This document shows, one piece after another, positions 38,521 through 50,278 of a stretch of DNA of 64,000 nt. The stretch lies in NCBI RefSeq assembly GCF_016629565.1, contig NZ_AP023057.1:1426001-1490000 (forward strand), read 5' to 3'. The DNA is from Nitratiruptor sp. YY08-10 (GTDB taxonomy: Bacteria > Campylobacterota > Campylobacteria > Campylobacterales > Nitratiruptoraceae). A program made the position numbers and the translations under genes. Each line of letters opens with the position of its first letter. Within the stretch, counting starts at the first letter, position 1. The notes beneath the pieces were generated by a model. The model did not search any database, was not told where the DNA came from, and saw nothing but the letters and a program-made list of their open reading frames with translations.

Positions 38521-39714
38521 TTAGAAGTTGTAAGTAAGGTATACTTGGATAGTGTTTACATCATCAGTTGCAGAATCGATGTCAGTATAGATGTATGCAA
38601 CTGTTGCATCTAGGCTACCGAAAGATTTGCTTGCTGTTACAGTAAATTCTGTCATACTATCATCAACAGTAGCTGTATCTACATCAGCATATGTGTAGTA
38701 AGCAGCAAAATCAGCTATATTTTCCATATTGTAAGAAGCATCGATATGGAAAGAATCAGCACCTGCTCGTCCTACCCATCCATAGTTCCACCATGCTTCT
38801 GTATATAGTTTTGTCTGTTGTCCTGCAACATTTGCAACTTGTACAGCTCCATCTTCGTCTGCTGATGAATAAGATGCTGAAACATTGAGGTTTTCCATAC
38901 CATAACCTACTTTAACTGCCCATGCTGAAGCATTATCAGCCCCTGTTGCTTCTGGGTCAATATTTGCGTACTGTACACCGAATGTAAGACCAGACGCAAC
39001 TTCTTTAAGATCTACATCAGCCTGAAGCCACCATGCAGTTGCTACTTCTGCTACATTGTAATACCATACTTGTGCAGTCGTATTTGGAATTGCTTTTGTA
39101 ATAGCACCTACTGCATATGCTCCTTCAGTTGCAAATGTTGTAAAAGGATCTGTAGATGCATTTGCAGTATTTACTATGCCAGCATATGCACCAGATGTAG
39201 TTGTGCCTAAGCTTCCTGCATTGTTTCCTTGTCCAATCCAAGCAGCTACCAAAGTTGTTTGAGGAAGATCATTGTTCAAAACGACAGCAGCATCAAAAGT
39301 ATTTTTAGCTATTGACCATTTTTCAGTAAATGCCAAAGGTGTATCAATTTCTTGCCGTCCTAGTTTTACTGTAGTGTTGCCGATAGTTTTTGCTAGCCAA
39401 GCTTCACTTACCCACCATTGATTTTGAGCATTACCTTCCCAAACATTAGAAACGAGATTATTTTCAAGGCCAAGGGTATCGAGCATAGTGATAGCCAACT
39501 TGGCTTTAGCTCCATCACCAACATCAGCTGTAGCTGCTAAATCAAGAGCAACTTGACCTGCAGAATTTGCTTGATCAAATAGATCATTATTTCCACTATC
39601 ATCAGTTCCATAGTAAAGTTTTGCATCTCCACTAAATTTTACATTTTGTACATCAGCGAATGCACTTACGCCTAGTGCTACGATCGCAGCAAGACTCAAT
39701 TTTGCCAGTTTCAT
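38521..39714 (-). CDS. major outer-membrane porin
   Basis: 397 residues with a signal peptide (cleavage after SAFA, about residue 20). The body is beta-barrel-like with alternating polar and hydrophobic residues, rich in A, T, D, W and Y. The last residue is phenylalanine (VYLTYNF), the usual outer-membrane assembly signal. It resembles Campylobacterota porins (MOMP/HopE-like class). Strong ribosome site AAAAGGAG and its own promoter and terminator suggest high, monocistronic expression. Confidence 0.88.
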   Translation of the reverse strand: MKLAKLSLAAIVALGVSAFADVQNVKFSGDAKLYYGTDDSGNNDLFDQANSAGQVALDLAATADVGDGAKAKLAITMLDTLGLENNLVSNVWEGNAQNQWWVSEAWLAKTIGNTTVKLGRQEIDTPLAFTEKWSIAKNTFDAAVVLNNDLPQTTLVAAWIGQGNNAGSLGTTTSGAYAGIVNTANASTDPFTTFATEGAYAVGAITKAIPNTTAQVWYYNVAEVATAWWLQADVDLKEVASGLTFGVQYANIDPEATGADNASAWAVKVGYGMENLNVSASYSSADEDGAVQVANVAGQQTKLYTEAWWNYGWVGRAGADSFHIDASYNMENIADFAAYYTYADVDTATVDDSMTEFTVTASKSFGSLDATVAYIYTDIDSATDDVNTIQVYLTYNF

Positions 39715-39750
39715 TCGTACTCCTTTTTCAAGTTTGATTTGTCAAAGGGT

Positions 39751-39756
39751 ATTATA
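39751..39756 (-). promoter_or_regulatory. -10 box of the porin gene
   Basis: TATAAT on the minus strand (39756-39751), about 37 bases before the porin ATG. The -35 region (TTTAAAT-rich) is weak. The rest of the 76-base gap is AT-rich leader ending in AAAAAGGAG. Confidence 0.55.
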
Positions 39757-39790
39757 GCGCCCTTATCCTTAAATTTAAATTATCTTATCT

Positions 39791-41306
<1,516 letters not shown>

Positions 41307-41310
<4 letters not shown>

Positions 41311-42506
41311 GACGCACCTACTTCCAACGCTTTGATACCTGGAAGCTCTTTTCCTTCCAAAAGTTCAAGGCTCGCTCCACCACCAGTCGAGATAAATGTC
41401 ATCTCGTCTACCACACCCGCTTTGCTGATCAAACTTGCGGTATCTCCACCCCCAATGATCTTTGTTGCAAAACTTTCTGCTACAAAGTTGGCCAGCTTTA
41501 TACTGCCTCGCGCAAATTTATCGATCTCAAAAACCCCCATTGGACCATTCCATATAATTGTTTGCACCTCATCGAGTGCCTCTTTAAAGAGCCTCGTAGA
41601 GGCCGGACCAATATCGAGTCCCATCCATGTTTTTGGAATCTCTTGGAAAGTAACATACTTAACCGGCGCATTTGGATCAAGTTCGGGTGCAACGACAAAA
41701 TCCACCGGAAGGTAAAGCTTCACGCCATTATTTCTGGCTTGATTTAAAATATTTTTTGCTTCTTCTATCAAATCATCTTCTACCAAACTTTTTCCAACCT
41801 CGTATCCCAAAGCTTTCAAAAAGGTAAAGGCCATCGCTCCACCAATAATCAGTTTATCCACTTTTGGTAAAAGATTGATCAAAGCACCAAGTTTTCCTGA
41901 AACCTTGCTTCCGCCAACAATGGCCATAAATGGTCTTGTCGGATTTTCCAATATTTTATAGAGATATTTGATCTCTTTTAAAAGCAAAAATCCAGCCGCT
42001 TTATGATCTTGATCATAAAATCGTGTAATTGCCTCAACTGAAGCGTGAGCTCTATGGCTGACACCAAAGGCATCATTGACATAAAATTCGCCAAACTGAC
42101 TCAGCTCTTTTGCAAAATGTTCATCATTTTTCGTCTCACCCGGCTCAAATCGAAGATTTTCAAGGAGCAAAATTTCACCGGGCTGAAGATTGGAAAATTT
42201 CGCTTTTGCATCTTCACCCACTACATCTTGGGCCATTATAATATCTTGTTTCAAAAGTGTATGGAGTCTTTTGGCAACAGGTTTCAAAGAATACTTTTCA
42301 TCAAATCCTTTCGGTCGTCCAAGATGGCTTCCAAGAACTATTTTACAGTCATGATCGAGGCAGTAGCGAATTGTCGGTAGGGCTTCTCTGATTCTTCGAT
42401 CGTCTGTAATGTTGCCATACTCATCCAACGGGACATTAAAATCGCAACGGATAAATACCGAGTTTCCGGGTTTGAGATCAAGATCTTTAATCGATTTTAT
42501 GTTCAT
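41307..42506 (-). CDS. pgk: phosphoglycerate kinase
   Basis: 399 residues; signature RCDFNVPLD near residue 20, the hinge and nucleotide loops [13 protein letters not shown] and [10 protein letters not shown]. Begins inside the end of the glyceraldehyde-3-phosphate dehydrogenase gene (20-base overlap). Confidence 0.97.
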
Positions 42507-43500
42507 GATACTCCTTTGTTATAAAGTGCGCCATATCCAAAAGACGGTTGGCATATCCCCATTCATTGTCATACCAGCTCATGACTTTCACCATGTCACC
42601 GCCTATCACCTGGGTCAAATCAAGGGCTACAATACTGCTAAAGCTTTTTCCCACCACATCTTGCGAAACCATGAAAGAGTCATCGACTCCCAGTATCCCT
42701 TTCATCGTTCCATTTGAAGCTTCGATAAAAAGCTCGTTTAGCTCCTCTTTTGTTGTACTCTTTTTCAGATGAAGATCCAGATCCATCAGTGAAACATCAG
42801 GCACCGGGACCCGAACGCTTCTGCCATGGAGTTTGCCTTGTAAATTTGGCAAAACCCTATGGATCGCTTTTGCTGCCCCTGTCGTTGTTGGCACCATATT
42901 CACCGCAGCGGCACGAGATCTTCTAATATCTCGTTGATGGTCGCTGTCAAGAAGATTTTGATCAATTGTGTAGCTATGGATTGTGGTCATAAGCCCTTTT
43001 TCAATGCCATAGGCTTCATCGATCAATTTGGCAATCGGAGCGAGGCAATTGGTGGTGCAGCTTGCGTTGGAGATGATCTCTTCGCCCTTGTAGTCTGAAT
43101 GATTGACTCCATATACAAAGGTTACCGTTTCATCTGTTGCAGGAGCTGAAATAATCACTTTTTTGGCATAGCGAAGATGGCCGGATGCAAGATCGCTACT
43201 TAAAAATCGTCCAGTCGATTCGATCAAGACATCTACCTGCGGCAAGGGGATCTCTTTTGGTGATGAAGCGTGAGAAACATAAACCTCTTTCCCATCAATC
43301 TTCAACTTATCTTCATCCAAAGTCTCTACGGCATCTGGGAATGGACCATGGACAGAGTCGTATCGCAGAAGATATGCCATCATTGATGTATCCATCAAAT
43401 CGTTGATAGCCACGAGTTCAAACCCATCTCTTTGGAAAAGATTCCTCGCTACCGCTCTTCCGATACGCCCAAAACCGTTGATCCCAATGCGTACAGCCAT
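42487..43500 (-). CDS. gap: glyceraldehyde-3-phosphate dehydrogenase
   Basis: 337 residues with Rossmann start [16 protein letters not shown], the catalytic cysteine in [12 protein letters not shown] and the histidine later in the TIHSYT segment. NAD or NADP preference is not clear from sequence. First gene of the central-carbon operon; divergent from nadD. Confidence 0.96.
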   Translation of the reverse strand: MAVRIGINGFGRIGRAVARNLFQRDGFELVAINDLMDTSMMAYLLRYDSVHGPFPDAVETLDEDKLKIDGKEVYVSHASSPKEIPLPQVDVLIESTGRFLSSDLASGHLRYAKKVIISAPATDETVTFVYGVNHSDYKGEEIISNASCTTNCLAPIAKLIDEAYGIEKGLMTTIHSYTIDQNLLDSDHQRDIRRSRAAAVNMVPTTTGAAKAIHRVLPNLQGKLHGRSVRVPVPDVSLMDLDLHLKKSTTKEELNELFIEASNGTMKGILGVDDSFMVSQDVVGKSFSSIVALDLTQVIGGDMVKVMSWYDNEWGYANRLLDMAHFITKEYHEHKID

Positions 43501-43575
43501 TCACCGCCTTCAAAAAATTTGATAGATTTTAACGAAAATTAACTATAATTTGGGTTAAATGAATAAGGTTAAAAA
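43501..43575. promoter_or_regulatory. divergent promoter region gap / nadD
   Basis: 75-base gap. TATAAT at 43545-43550 on the plus strand, preceded by TTGATA with a long 19-base spacer, would serve nadD. On the minus strand TAAAAT lies near 43533. Both are weak assignments. Confidence 0.4.
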
Positions 43576-44109
43576 ATGAAAATTGCAATTTTTGGCGGCA
43601 GTTTCGACCCACCCCATAAGGGTCATATCGCAATTGTAAAAAAAGCCCTTAAAGAACTGGATACAGACTATGTGATCATTGTTCCAACCTATCTCAATCC
43701 TTTCAAAACATCTTTTCAAGCTTCCCCATCGCTTCGTTTACGATGGCTAAGAAAGATATTTTTGCCATATGAGCGAGTCAAAATATGCGACTATGAAGTC
43801 CGAAAAGGTCGACCGACCTATGCTATAGAGACGGTAGAGTTTTTACGCAAAAAATATGCTCCAAAAAAGCTTTATTACATCATAGGAAGCGACAATATTC
43901 CGACACTTCACAAATGGTACAAGTATCAAAAACTATCTCACCTTGTAGAGTTCGTCGTCGCTACGAGAAAAGGGTACAAAGTATCAAAGAAATATAAAGT
44001 AATAGAGGTCCATGTAGATATCAGTTCAACTGAACTGAGAATTCATCCAAAAAAGCGCTATCTGCCACCAATTGTGGCAGAAGAGATTATTCGTTTTTAC
44101 CGCTCATAA
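43576..44109 (+). CDS. nadD: nicotinate-nucleotide adenylyltransferase
   Basis: NAD biosynthesis. 177 residues with the nucleotidyltransferase motif GGSFDPPHKGHIAIV and the C-terminal ISSTELR segment. Convergent with rsfS, overlapping its end by 23 bases. Confidence 0.94.
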   Translation: MKIAIFGGSFDPPHKGHIAIVKKALKELDTDYVIIVPTYLNPFKTSFQASPSLRLRWLRKIFLPYERVKICDYEVRKGRPTYAIETVEFLRKKYAPKKLYYIIGSDNIPTLHKWYKYQKLSHLVEFVVATRKGYKVSKKYKVIEVHVDISSTELRIHPKKRYLPPIVAEEIIRFYRS

Positions 44110-44422
44110 GCTCTTTTAAAAAATCTTCAATGCGATATTTTTGCCTATACGCATCGGTCATAAGATGAATGAGGATATCTCCTAAATCAATTACAATCCA
44201 CTCTTCCCCCTCTTGCACCTTCAAAAACTCCTCACCTTCGGGTTTGAGCTTCTCTTTGAGGTGATCCAGAAGAGCTGCAGTGTGTCTGTCGCTTAGAGAG
44301 GTTCCCACAATCACCCGATCGACGAAGTAGTCCCCTTTGGAAGTATCGATAATCTCGACATTCTCTCCTTTTTTATCTTCGATCACCTCTTTAATACGTT
44401 TCGCTCTTTTTTCAATTCCCAC
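44087..44422 (-). CDS. rsfS: ribosomal silencing factor RsfS
   Basis: Binds L14 and blocks subunit joining when nutrients are low. I choose the GTG at 44422, behind AAAGGA and one base after the argS stop, giving 111 residues. The DUF143 core (GEEWIVIDLGDILIHLMTD) is clear. The longer in-frame ATG would lie inside argS without a better ribosome site. Confidence 0.93.
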   Translation of the reverse strand: MGIEKRAKRIKEVIEDKKGENVEIIDTSKGDYFVDRVIVGTSLSDRHTAALLDHLKEKLKPEGEEFLKVQEGEEWIVIDLGDILIHLMTDAYRQKYRIEDFLKELMSGKNE

Positions 44423-44423
44423 G

Positions 44424-46007
44424 CTACATCCTTTTTTTCGCTTCGATTCCAAGCAGTCTCAATCCGACCCGTATGGAAAGAGCCACCACCAAAAAGAGTT
44501 TGAGATAGCGATCTTCATATTCTGAACCGATCACTTTATGCTTGTTGTAAAAACTGTGAAATTGGGCTGCAAGAGCTTTGAGGTAATCGGTTAGACGTTG
44601 CAGCTCCCTCTTTGCAAAGGCATCTTCAATGATTTCTGGCAAAATCAACGCTTCGAACAAAAGATCTTTTGCATCCTCATTGAGATCTGTCAAAGATGTA
44701 TCGATCACTTCCTCTGCACTTTTCCCGGCTTTTTCCAAAACAGAATTGATTCTCGCATGAGCGTAATTGATGTAGTAGACAGGATTGGATGCATCCTCTT
44801 TTTTGAGCATATCCACATCAAACTCCAGATGGGTATCGGCCTTTTTGCTTAAAAACATAAATTTCAAGGCATCCGCCCCAATCTCTTCCACTACTTCACT
44901 CATCAGGATAAAGTTTCCGGCACGCTTGCTCATCTTATATGGCTCTCCACCTTTAAGCAAAGAGACCATCTGCGCCAGCAATACTTCCAACTTGTCAGGA
45001 TCAAATCCCAAAAATTTTATAGCCGCTTTTACTCTTGCGATATATCCGTGATGATCTGCTCCCCAAATATTGATATAGCGATCAAAGCCCCGTTTGAATT
45101 TGTCATAGTGATAGATGATATCTCCGGCTAGATAGGTTGGCCTGCCATCTTCACGCACGACAACTCTATCTTTTTCATCTCCATACTCGCTCGACTTGAG
45201 CCATACTTTGCCATCCTTTTCATACACGGCATCATGCTCTTTGAGTATAGCAAACACTTCATCCCACTTCTCATACAACGCTTTCTCACTTACAAAGTGG
45301 TCAAATTCAATATCGACAGCAGCCAAGTTGGAGACGATCAGTTCCATCATCTTCTCTTTGCCCCATTCACTGAGCTTTTCTATCAAAGCTTCGTCAGTGA
45401 AAGCCTCTTTGCCAAACTCTTCAATCGCCTCTTTTGCCAAATCCTTGATGTAGTCACCCCTATAGTACTCCTGGGGCCACTGCACATCTTGACCCAGCTC
45501 CTCTTTGGCGGCAAGATAGATTGAAAGACCAAGAAGATAGATCTGATTACCGGCGTCATTGATATAGTACTCTTTGACAATCTCATTGCCAAGATGTTTT
45601 CCCAATCTTGCAAGGGCTTCTCCAAGAACCGCACCTCTGGCATGACCTATATGCAAAGGTCCCGTTGGATTTGCACTGACAAATTCGAGCAGAATCGATT
45701 CTCCCTGCTCATCTTTGCCAAATTCCGATTCATTTTTAAGCGCCCATGTTGCATACTCATCTAAAAAGGGTTCACTCAATTTGAAATTGACATACCCCTT
45801 GATCGGCTCCACTTTCTCAAAGATGGAACTACTTTCAAAGGATTTGGCCAATTCGTCAGCAATCTGCATAGGAGACTTTCGAAGCTCTTTGGCTAAAGAA
45901 AAAGCGATCGGCGTTGCATAGTGTCCAAACTGCCTGTCTCGTGGCTTTTCAAGGATAATACTCTTATCACTCAATTTAGACAGTTCTGACTGAACTCTTT
46001 TTTTCAA
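44424..46007 (-). CDS. argS: arginyl-tRNA synthetase
   Basis: Class I synthetase, 527 residues. The HIGH motif reads [13 protein letters not shown] near residue 115, and the N-terminal additional domain and C-terminal DALR helices are present. I prefer the TTG at 46007, with AAGGAC seven bases before, over the TTG at 46013 whose spacing is too short. A strong hairpin separates it from tatA. Confidence 0.94.
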   Translation of the reverse strand: MKKRVQSELSKLSDKSIILEKPRDRQFGHYATPIAFSLAKELRKSPMQIADELAKSFESSSIFEKVEPIKGYVNFKLSEPFLDEYATWALKNESEFGKDEQGESILLEFVSANPTGPLHIGHARGAVLGEALARLGKHLGNEIVKEYYINDAGNQIYLLGLSIYLAAKEELGQDVQWPQEYYRGDYIKDLAKEAIEEFGKEAFTDEALIEKLSEWGKEKMMELIVSNLAAVDIEFDHFVSEKALYEKWDEVFAILKEHDAVYEKDGKVWLKSSEYGDEKDRVVVREDGRPTYLAGDIIYHYDKFKRGFDRYINIWGADHHGYIARVKAAIKFLGFDPDKLEVLLAQMVSLLKGGEPYKMSKRAGNFILMSEVVEEIGADALKFMFLSKKADTHLEFDVDMLKKEDASNPVYYINYAHARINSVLEKAGKSAEEVIDTSLTDLNEDAKDLLFEALILPEIIEDAFAKRELQRLTDYLKALAAQFHSFYNKHKVIGSEYEDRYLKLFLVVALSIRVGLRLLGIEAKKRM

Positions 46008-46022
46008 TGGCAAGTCCTTTGA

Positions 46023-46044
46023 ATAAGAGGGAGTTCCCTCTTAT
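46023..46044 (-). terminator. intercistronic hairpin tatA/argS
   Basis: Perfect ten-base stem ATAAGAGGGA (46023-46032) and TCCCTCTTAT (46035-46044) with a two-base tip. It contains the tatA stop codon and ends just before the argS ribosome site. No T-tract follows, so it may attenuate read-through or protect the tatA end rather than terminate fully. Confidence 0.55.
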
Positions 46045-46277
46045 GCTTTTGTAGTGTCTTGATCTGCGGTCGTTTTTGTAGCAGAAGCAGTAGTTTTCTC
46101 TTCAATCTCTTTTTTATTCTCTGTAACGATCTCCTCGTCATCCTCTTTCATCGCTTTTTTGAAATTTTTGATTCCGCTTCCCAACCCTTTTGCCAGTTCT
46201 GGAATCTTTTTTGCTCCAAACAGTAGTACAACGATCAACAATATGATCAGAAGTTCCGGCATACTTGGCATACCCAT
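46041..46277 (-). CDS. tatA: twin-arginine translocase subunit TatA
   Basis: 78 residues: one N-terminal membrane helix (about 5-22), the conserved [23 protein letters not shown] amphipathic hinge, and an acidic/threonine-rich tail. GAAGGAG precedes the ATG. tatBC are not in the window. The 68-base gap 46278-46345 holds its upstream region. Confidence 0.94.
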   Translation of the reverse strand: MGMPSMPELLIILLIVVLLFGAKKIPELAKGLGSGIKNFKKAMKEDDEEIVTENKKEIEEKTTASATKTTADQDTTKA

Positions 46278-46345
46278 ACGTACTCCTTCAATAGATTATG
46301 TAAAATAATACACAAACTTTCTTAATATGAGGTTTAAAGGCTTGG

Positions 46346-46969
46346 CTAATCAGTTTTTCTCCACTGCTCGATAAAGGCCTCAATCTCCTCTTTGTCCCGC
46401 CTGAGTCTGGCTGCTTTTGCAATAGCCAAAATGTGCTCTTTGGATTGTTCTAACTCTTCATTGATCAAGATAAAATCAAATTGAGGCATCCACTCCATCT
46501 CTTTGAGAGCGTTTTGCAAACGTTTTTGTATCGTCGCTTCATCATCTGTCCCTCGAGATTCAAGACGAGAGCGAAGTTCTTTCATTGTAGGCGTCGTCAC
46601 AAACACCGATGTCACCAAAGAAGAAAATTGGCTTTTTTTGATCGAATCAAATCCTTGGACGTCGATATCAAAAAGAACAAGTTTTCCCTCTTCTACCGCA
46701 TGTTTTACGGGTCGCAAAGAGGTACCGTAGTAGTTGCCGTGCACATTGGCCCATTCCAAAAACATGCCGAGTTCTATCTCTTTTTCAAACTCCTCTTTCG
46801 AGACAAAATAGTAGTCTTTCCCATCCACTTCACTTGGCCGTTTGGGCCTCGTTGTAGTGGAAATACTAAAATAGACATCTGGAATATGCTCTAGAATCGT
46901 TTTGATAAGCGTACTTTTTCCTGCTCCACTTGGACCCGAAATAACGAGCAATGCACCTTTTTGAAACAT
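46346..46969 (-). CDS. gmk: guanylate kinase
   Basis: GMP to GDP. The P-loop is ISGPSGAGKSTLIK and the GMP-binding segment TTRPKRPSEVDGKDYYFV. I prefer the ATG at 46969 (207 residues) over the GTG at 46975: AAAGAG sits at a workable distance only from the ATG. Both overlap or abut the end of the poly-Glu gene. Confidence 0.95.
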   Translation of the reverse strand: MFQKGALLVISGPSGAGKSTLIKTILEHIPDVYFSISTTTRPKRPSEVDGKDYYFVSKEEFEKEIELGMFLEWANVHGNYYGTSLRPVKHAVEEGKLVLFDIDVQGFDSIKKSQFSSLVTSVFVTTPTMKELRSRLESRGTDDEATIQKRLQNALKEMEWMPQFDFILINEELEQSKEHILAIAKAARLRRDKEEIEAFIEQWRKTD

Positions 46970-46971
46970 AC

Positions 46972-47895
46972 TCACTCTTTTGGAAAGGATATTTTGATCG
47001 TGATATCGAGCTGCATACCATCAAGCAAAGTTTTCAAAGCATGAATATCCAATTTTTCTAGCCCTTGTGCTACTGCTTGAACACTCTCCTCTTTGCTCTT
47101 GTCTTCCATCTTTTCAGCAGTAGACGAATCGGCTTTTGGCATATGCTCTGATTCTTCTAGTAAGGCTGGACTCTCCTCAAGCTCCTCACTCGGTTCCTCA
47201 TCAAAATGTGTCAATATCTCTTCAGCACTACTTTCATCAGTAGCGGTTTCATTTTCCGGTTCTTCTTCCAAAAGCTCGCTCACCTTTTTAACTTCTTCCT
47301 CATCCAAAACACCGCTTTTTTCCATTGTCTCTTCTACAAATGGGGGCTCCTCTTCCTCCTCTTCTACTTCCACTAACGGCTCTTCACGCTCAACTGGCTG
47401 TATTGTCGGGATTTCAGAAACTTCTTCCTCTCCTTGCATTGACTCTTCTGCAGGTTTTTCCTCTTGGACTTCTTCCTCTACAGATACCTCTTCAGGCTTC
47501 TCTTCTTCAGAAGTTTGCGCCTCCAAAACCTCTTCTTCGGATAGAGGTGCTTCTTGCTCTTGTTCGCCTGTATGCATAATCTCTTGCTGAACTTTGCGAA
47601 GCAACTCTACAAGATCTGTCGGCAAGAAAGGTTTGGGTAGAACGAAGTCGAACTGATCTTCAAAATTTTTCGCATTGGAAGCAATAATACCGATCTTTTT
47701 GTAATCAATCTTCTCTTTGATAAGTTCCAAAAGATTTTCATCATACAGATCGTCATCAATAATGACAACTTCATATGTTCCGCTGGGAATCTCATTGACA
47801 TTTTCTATACTTTCGAGTTCGTAACCGGCTTTTGGAACACCGATGTTCATCATTCTGTTGACGACGGGATTGTTATTGATAAGTAGAAGCTTCAT
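46972..47895 (-). CDS. poly-glutamate-rich protein with degenerate receiver-like domain (HP0322-type)
   Basis: 307 residues. The first 110 look like a response-regulator receiver: a possible phospho-site in VVIIDDDL, then IIASN and a KPF lysine. The N-terminal acidic pair, however, is replaced by NNN, so normal phosphorylation is doubtful. Residues about 115-265 are very rich in glutamate, and the last 35 form a short ordered end (LDIHALKTLLDGMQLDITI). In H. pylori the poly-E protein HP0322 sits in the same place between gmk and the NucT nuclease. Function not established from sequence. Confidence 0.75.
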   Translation of the reverse strand: MKLLLINNNPVVNRMMNIGVPKAGYELESIENVNEIPSGTYEVVIIDDDLYDENLLELIKEKIDYKKIGIIASNAKNFEDQFDFVLPKPFLPTDLVELLRKVQQEIMHTGEQEQEAPLSEEEVLEAQTSEEEKPEEVSVEEEVQEEKPAEESMQGEEEVSEIPTIQPVEREEPLVEVEEEEEEPPFVEETMEKSGVLDEEEVKKVSELLEEEPENETATDESSAEEILTHFDEEPSEELEESPALLEESEHMPKADSSTAEKMEDKSKEESVQAVAQGLEKLDIHALKTLLDGMQLDITIKISFPKE

Positions 47896-47972
47896 TCTCT
47901 CTCCCAGACAGGCTTTTGCATAATTTTATAATCTTTTTGCTTTAATATTATTAATTTTCGCAAAGGATCGTT

Positions 47973-48488
47973 ATGCGTTTTTTGATCATTCTGTTTTTGG
48001 GTCTGTCGCTCTATGCTCAATCGCTCTATCTTCTTCCTTTCGAAGCAAAAGCAGCCAAGACAGAACTCTTACAAAAAATTGATCATGCCAATCATGAAAT
48101 TGCCGTCGCTATATACAGTTTTACGCACAAAACCATAGCTAAACATCTCAAAAATGCCGCTAAGCGAGGCGTACATGTTCTTATCATTGCCGATGAAGAA
48201 CAAAACAGAAACAACCCCTATTCTCAAATAGGCTGTCTGCAAAAATATAAAAATATCGAGGTATTTACATTGAAAGGCAGATATAACAAAAAAAGAGAAT
48301 ATTACGGAAAGATGCATATGAAGCTTGCCATCATAGATAATAAATGGCTCATATTTGGTTCAGCCAACTGGAGCTATTCCGCATTTGGAAAAAATTATGA
48401 GACACTCTATTTTGTGAAAGATTATGCCATGGCAAAAAAAGCCAAGAAGATGTTTGCGAGAATGCTTCGCAAAGCGAAGCCCTATTGA
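47973..48488 (+). CDS. nucT: exported phospholipase D-type nuclease (NucT-like)
   Basis: 171 residues with a signal peptide or anchor (about 1-17) and one HKD motif, MHMKLAIIDNKWLIFGSANW. Single-HKD members act as dimeric, divalent-ion-independent nucleases. H. pylori NucT (HP0323) is membrane-associated and acts in nucleotide scavenging and DNA uptake. Divergent from the poly-Glu gene and convergent with rplS. The name rests on similarity plus position. Confidence 0.82.
   Translation: MRFLIILFLGLSLYAQSLYLLPFEAKAAKTELLQKIDHANHEIAVAIYSFTHKTIAKHLKNAAKRGVHVLIIADEEQNRNNPYSQIGCLQKYKNIEVFTLKGRYNKKREYYGKMHMKLAIIDNKWLIFGSANWSYSAFGKNYETLYFVKDYAMAKKAKKMFARMLRKAKPY
48464..48480. terminator. hairpin at the convergent nucT/rplS ends
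   Basis: Seven-base perfect stem GCTTCGC (48464-48470), loop AAA, GCGAAGC (48474-48480). It lies in the last codons of nucT, just beyond the rplS stop on the other strand, so it could end the ribosomal-protein operon. No T-run. Confidence 0.5.
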
Positions 48489-48490
48489 GA

Positions 48491-48844
48491 TTAGCGAAGT
48501 TCTTTGATTCGAGCCGCTTTTCCTTTTCTTTCTCGCAAATAGTAGAGTTTGCTTCTTCGAACACGTCCTCTTCGAACAACTTTGATATCTTTGATACTAT
48601 CGCTGTACAGAGGAAAAATTCTCTCAACGCCGATATTGTTCGCTCCAATTTTTCGAACAGTGAATGTTTTTCCTGTTCCTTCTCCTCGAATCGCGATACA
48701 AACGCCTTCAAAGTTCTGGATTCTTGTCTTGTCACCCTCTTTGATCTCTACCGCTACTCGTACTGTGTCACCCGCTTTGAATTCAGGTACGCTCTTTTGC
48801 TCAAGCTGAGCTTTCTCGAAATGCTCGATATATCTATTTCTCAT
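48491..48844 (-). CDS. rplS: 50S ribosomal protein L19
   Basis: 117 residues with [31 protein letters not shown] and the ending [14 protein letters not shown], typical of L19. Overlaps trmD by 11 bases; last gene of the rpsP operon. Confidence 0.98.
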
Positions 48845-49514
48845 CCTCTATCCTTTTATCGGGTCTGTAGTATTTCGTTCTCAGACGTGCCAACTGGTAT
48901 TTTAAGGCGCTAATTTTACTATGGTTTCCCTTTAAAAACTCTTTAATGACTGCTTTACCTTTGAAAACATCTGGCTTCGTGAACGAAGGCGCTTCCAAAA
49001 GATCCCCCTCAAAGCTCTCCTCTTCCAAAGATGCACTATTGCCCAGGACTCCAGGGATATTGCGGACTATCGCATCACTCATCACCAAAGAAGCCAGCTC
49101 ACCACCGGTCAGTATAAAATCACCGATACTAAAAACCTCATCCGCATAAATTTCGATAAGCCGCTCATCAAATCCTTCATACCGCCCATTGACAAAAACG
49201 ATATGTTTTTTTTGCGCCAGCCGCTTTGCATCTTTTTGGGTAAATCTTTTGGCTACGGGAGTAGTAAAGATAACCCAACTCTCTTCATTCTTAACAGATT
49301 CCAAAGCATCGGCAATGGGTCGGGGCTCAAGCAGCATTCCCGCACCACCACCTATTTTATAACGATCCACTTTTTTATGTTTATCATGGCTAAATGCTCT
49401 ATAATCGATAAATTCTATTTCAAAAAGCTTTTTTTCTAAAGCCCGCTTTAAAATGGAATCTTCAAAATAGCAACGCATAAGATTCGGGAAAAGTGTAAGA
49501 TAGGTAATCTTCAT
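48834..49514 (-). CDS. trmD: tRNA (guanine-37-N1)-methyltransferase
   Basis: SPOUT-class knotted methyltransferase, 226 residues. Motifs: [26 protein letters not shown] and [13 protein letters not shown] (knot and SAM site). The ATG forms an ATGA overlap with rimM. Confidence 0.97.
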
Positions 49515-50032
49515 GAAGCTTCTAAAATATCCTGAGCACCTTTGGTATCGATCCTTTTTTGATCGATATCTACATTTTCAATGAACCTATCTAAAAAGGG
49601 TATTAAAAAAGTTTTTGCTTTATTTATATCTACCAATGCTCTATCCGTCTGAACAACGAGATAATCTCCTGCAGGCAGTCTTTGGATATCAACTACTTTA
49701 CCAAGCTTTTTTTCCTCTTCAAACACATCACATCCTAAAACATCAAACCAGAAGTATTCATCTTCATTCAGAGAAAAATTTTTTTTCGTTGTCTCTTCGT
49801 CACTGTAAAGATAGGCGTTGGTATATTTTTTTGCTTCATCGACCGAGTCAATACCTTGAAATTTTACGGTACCTCGAGCGGGATTGACAGATTCAATCGT
49901 TAAAGAGCCCCGATCACTTTCAAAAGTGGAACCTTTTTGAAACTGTTCAGGAAAATCGGTCAATATATGGAGTTTCATATCACCATGGAGGCCAACGGTT
50001 CTTCCCAGTCGTGCAACCGTGAGTTTTTTCAC
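49511..50032 (-). CDS. rimM: 16S rRNA processing protein RimM
   Basis: 173 residues; N-terminal RimM barrel ([15 protein letters not shown]) and C-terminal PRC barrel ([22 protein letters not shown]). Helps assemble the 30S head with S19. Located between khpA and trmD as in many bacteria. Confidence 0.94.
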   Translation of the reverse strand: MKKLTVARLGRTVGLHGDMKLHILTDFPEQFQKGSTFESDRGSLTIESVNPARGTVKFQGIDSVDEAKKYTNAYLYSDEETTKKNFSLNEDEYFWFDVLGCDVFEEEKKLGKVVDIQRLPAGDYLVVQTDRALVDINKAKTFLIPFLDRFIENVDIDQKRIDTKGAQDILEAS

Positions 50033-50034
50033 GT

Positions 50035-50277
50035 TTACTCCTTGGGTTGAACGTTGACTTTGTAGCTTACTCCATCTTTTGCTTTGCAGCCGGATATTAC
50101 CGTTTTGATGGCACCGATCATTTTGCCCTCTTTCCCGATAATTTTACCGGCATCGGCTTTATTGGCATAGATAGTAATCTGGGCATATGTTTCGTTTACC
50201 TGATCTACAACCACTTCTATATCCTCGGGATGGTTTGCCAAGAGCTTGGCATACTCCCGAATAAAATCTTGTACCAT
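50035..50277 (-). CDS. khpA: KH-domain RNA-binding protein KhpA
   Basis: 80 residues from the ATG at 50277, one base after the rpsP stop. A single KH domain with GKIIGKEGKMIGAIKTVI. Partner of KhpB/Jag in other bacteria, and encoded next to rpsP as usual. A longer in-frame start would overlap rpsP. Confidence 0.93.
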   Translation of the reverse strand: MVQDFIREYAKLLANHPEDIEVVVDQVNETYAQITIYANKADAGKIIGKEGKMIGAIKTVISGCKAKDGVSYKVNVQPKE

Positions 50278-50278
50278 C

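Noticed and set aside
47093-47590. 165-codon serine-rich frame on the plus strand
   Set aside because: Serine runs arise from reading the glutamate-rich gene in antisense (GAA/GAG give TTC/CTC and TCT/TCC). No ribosome site.
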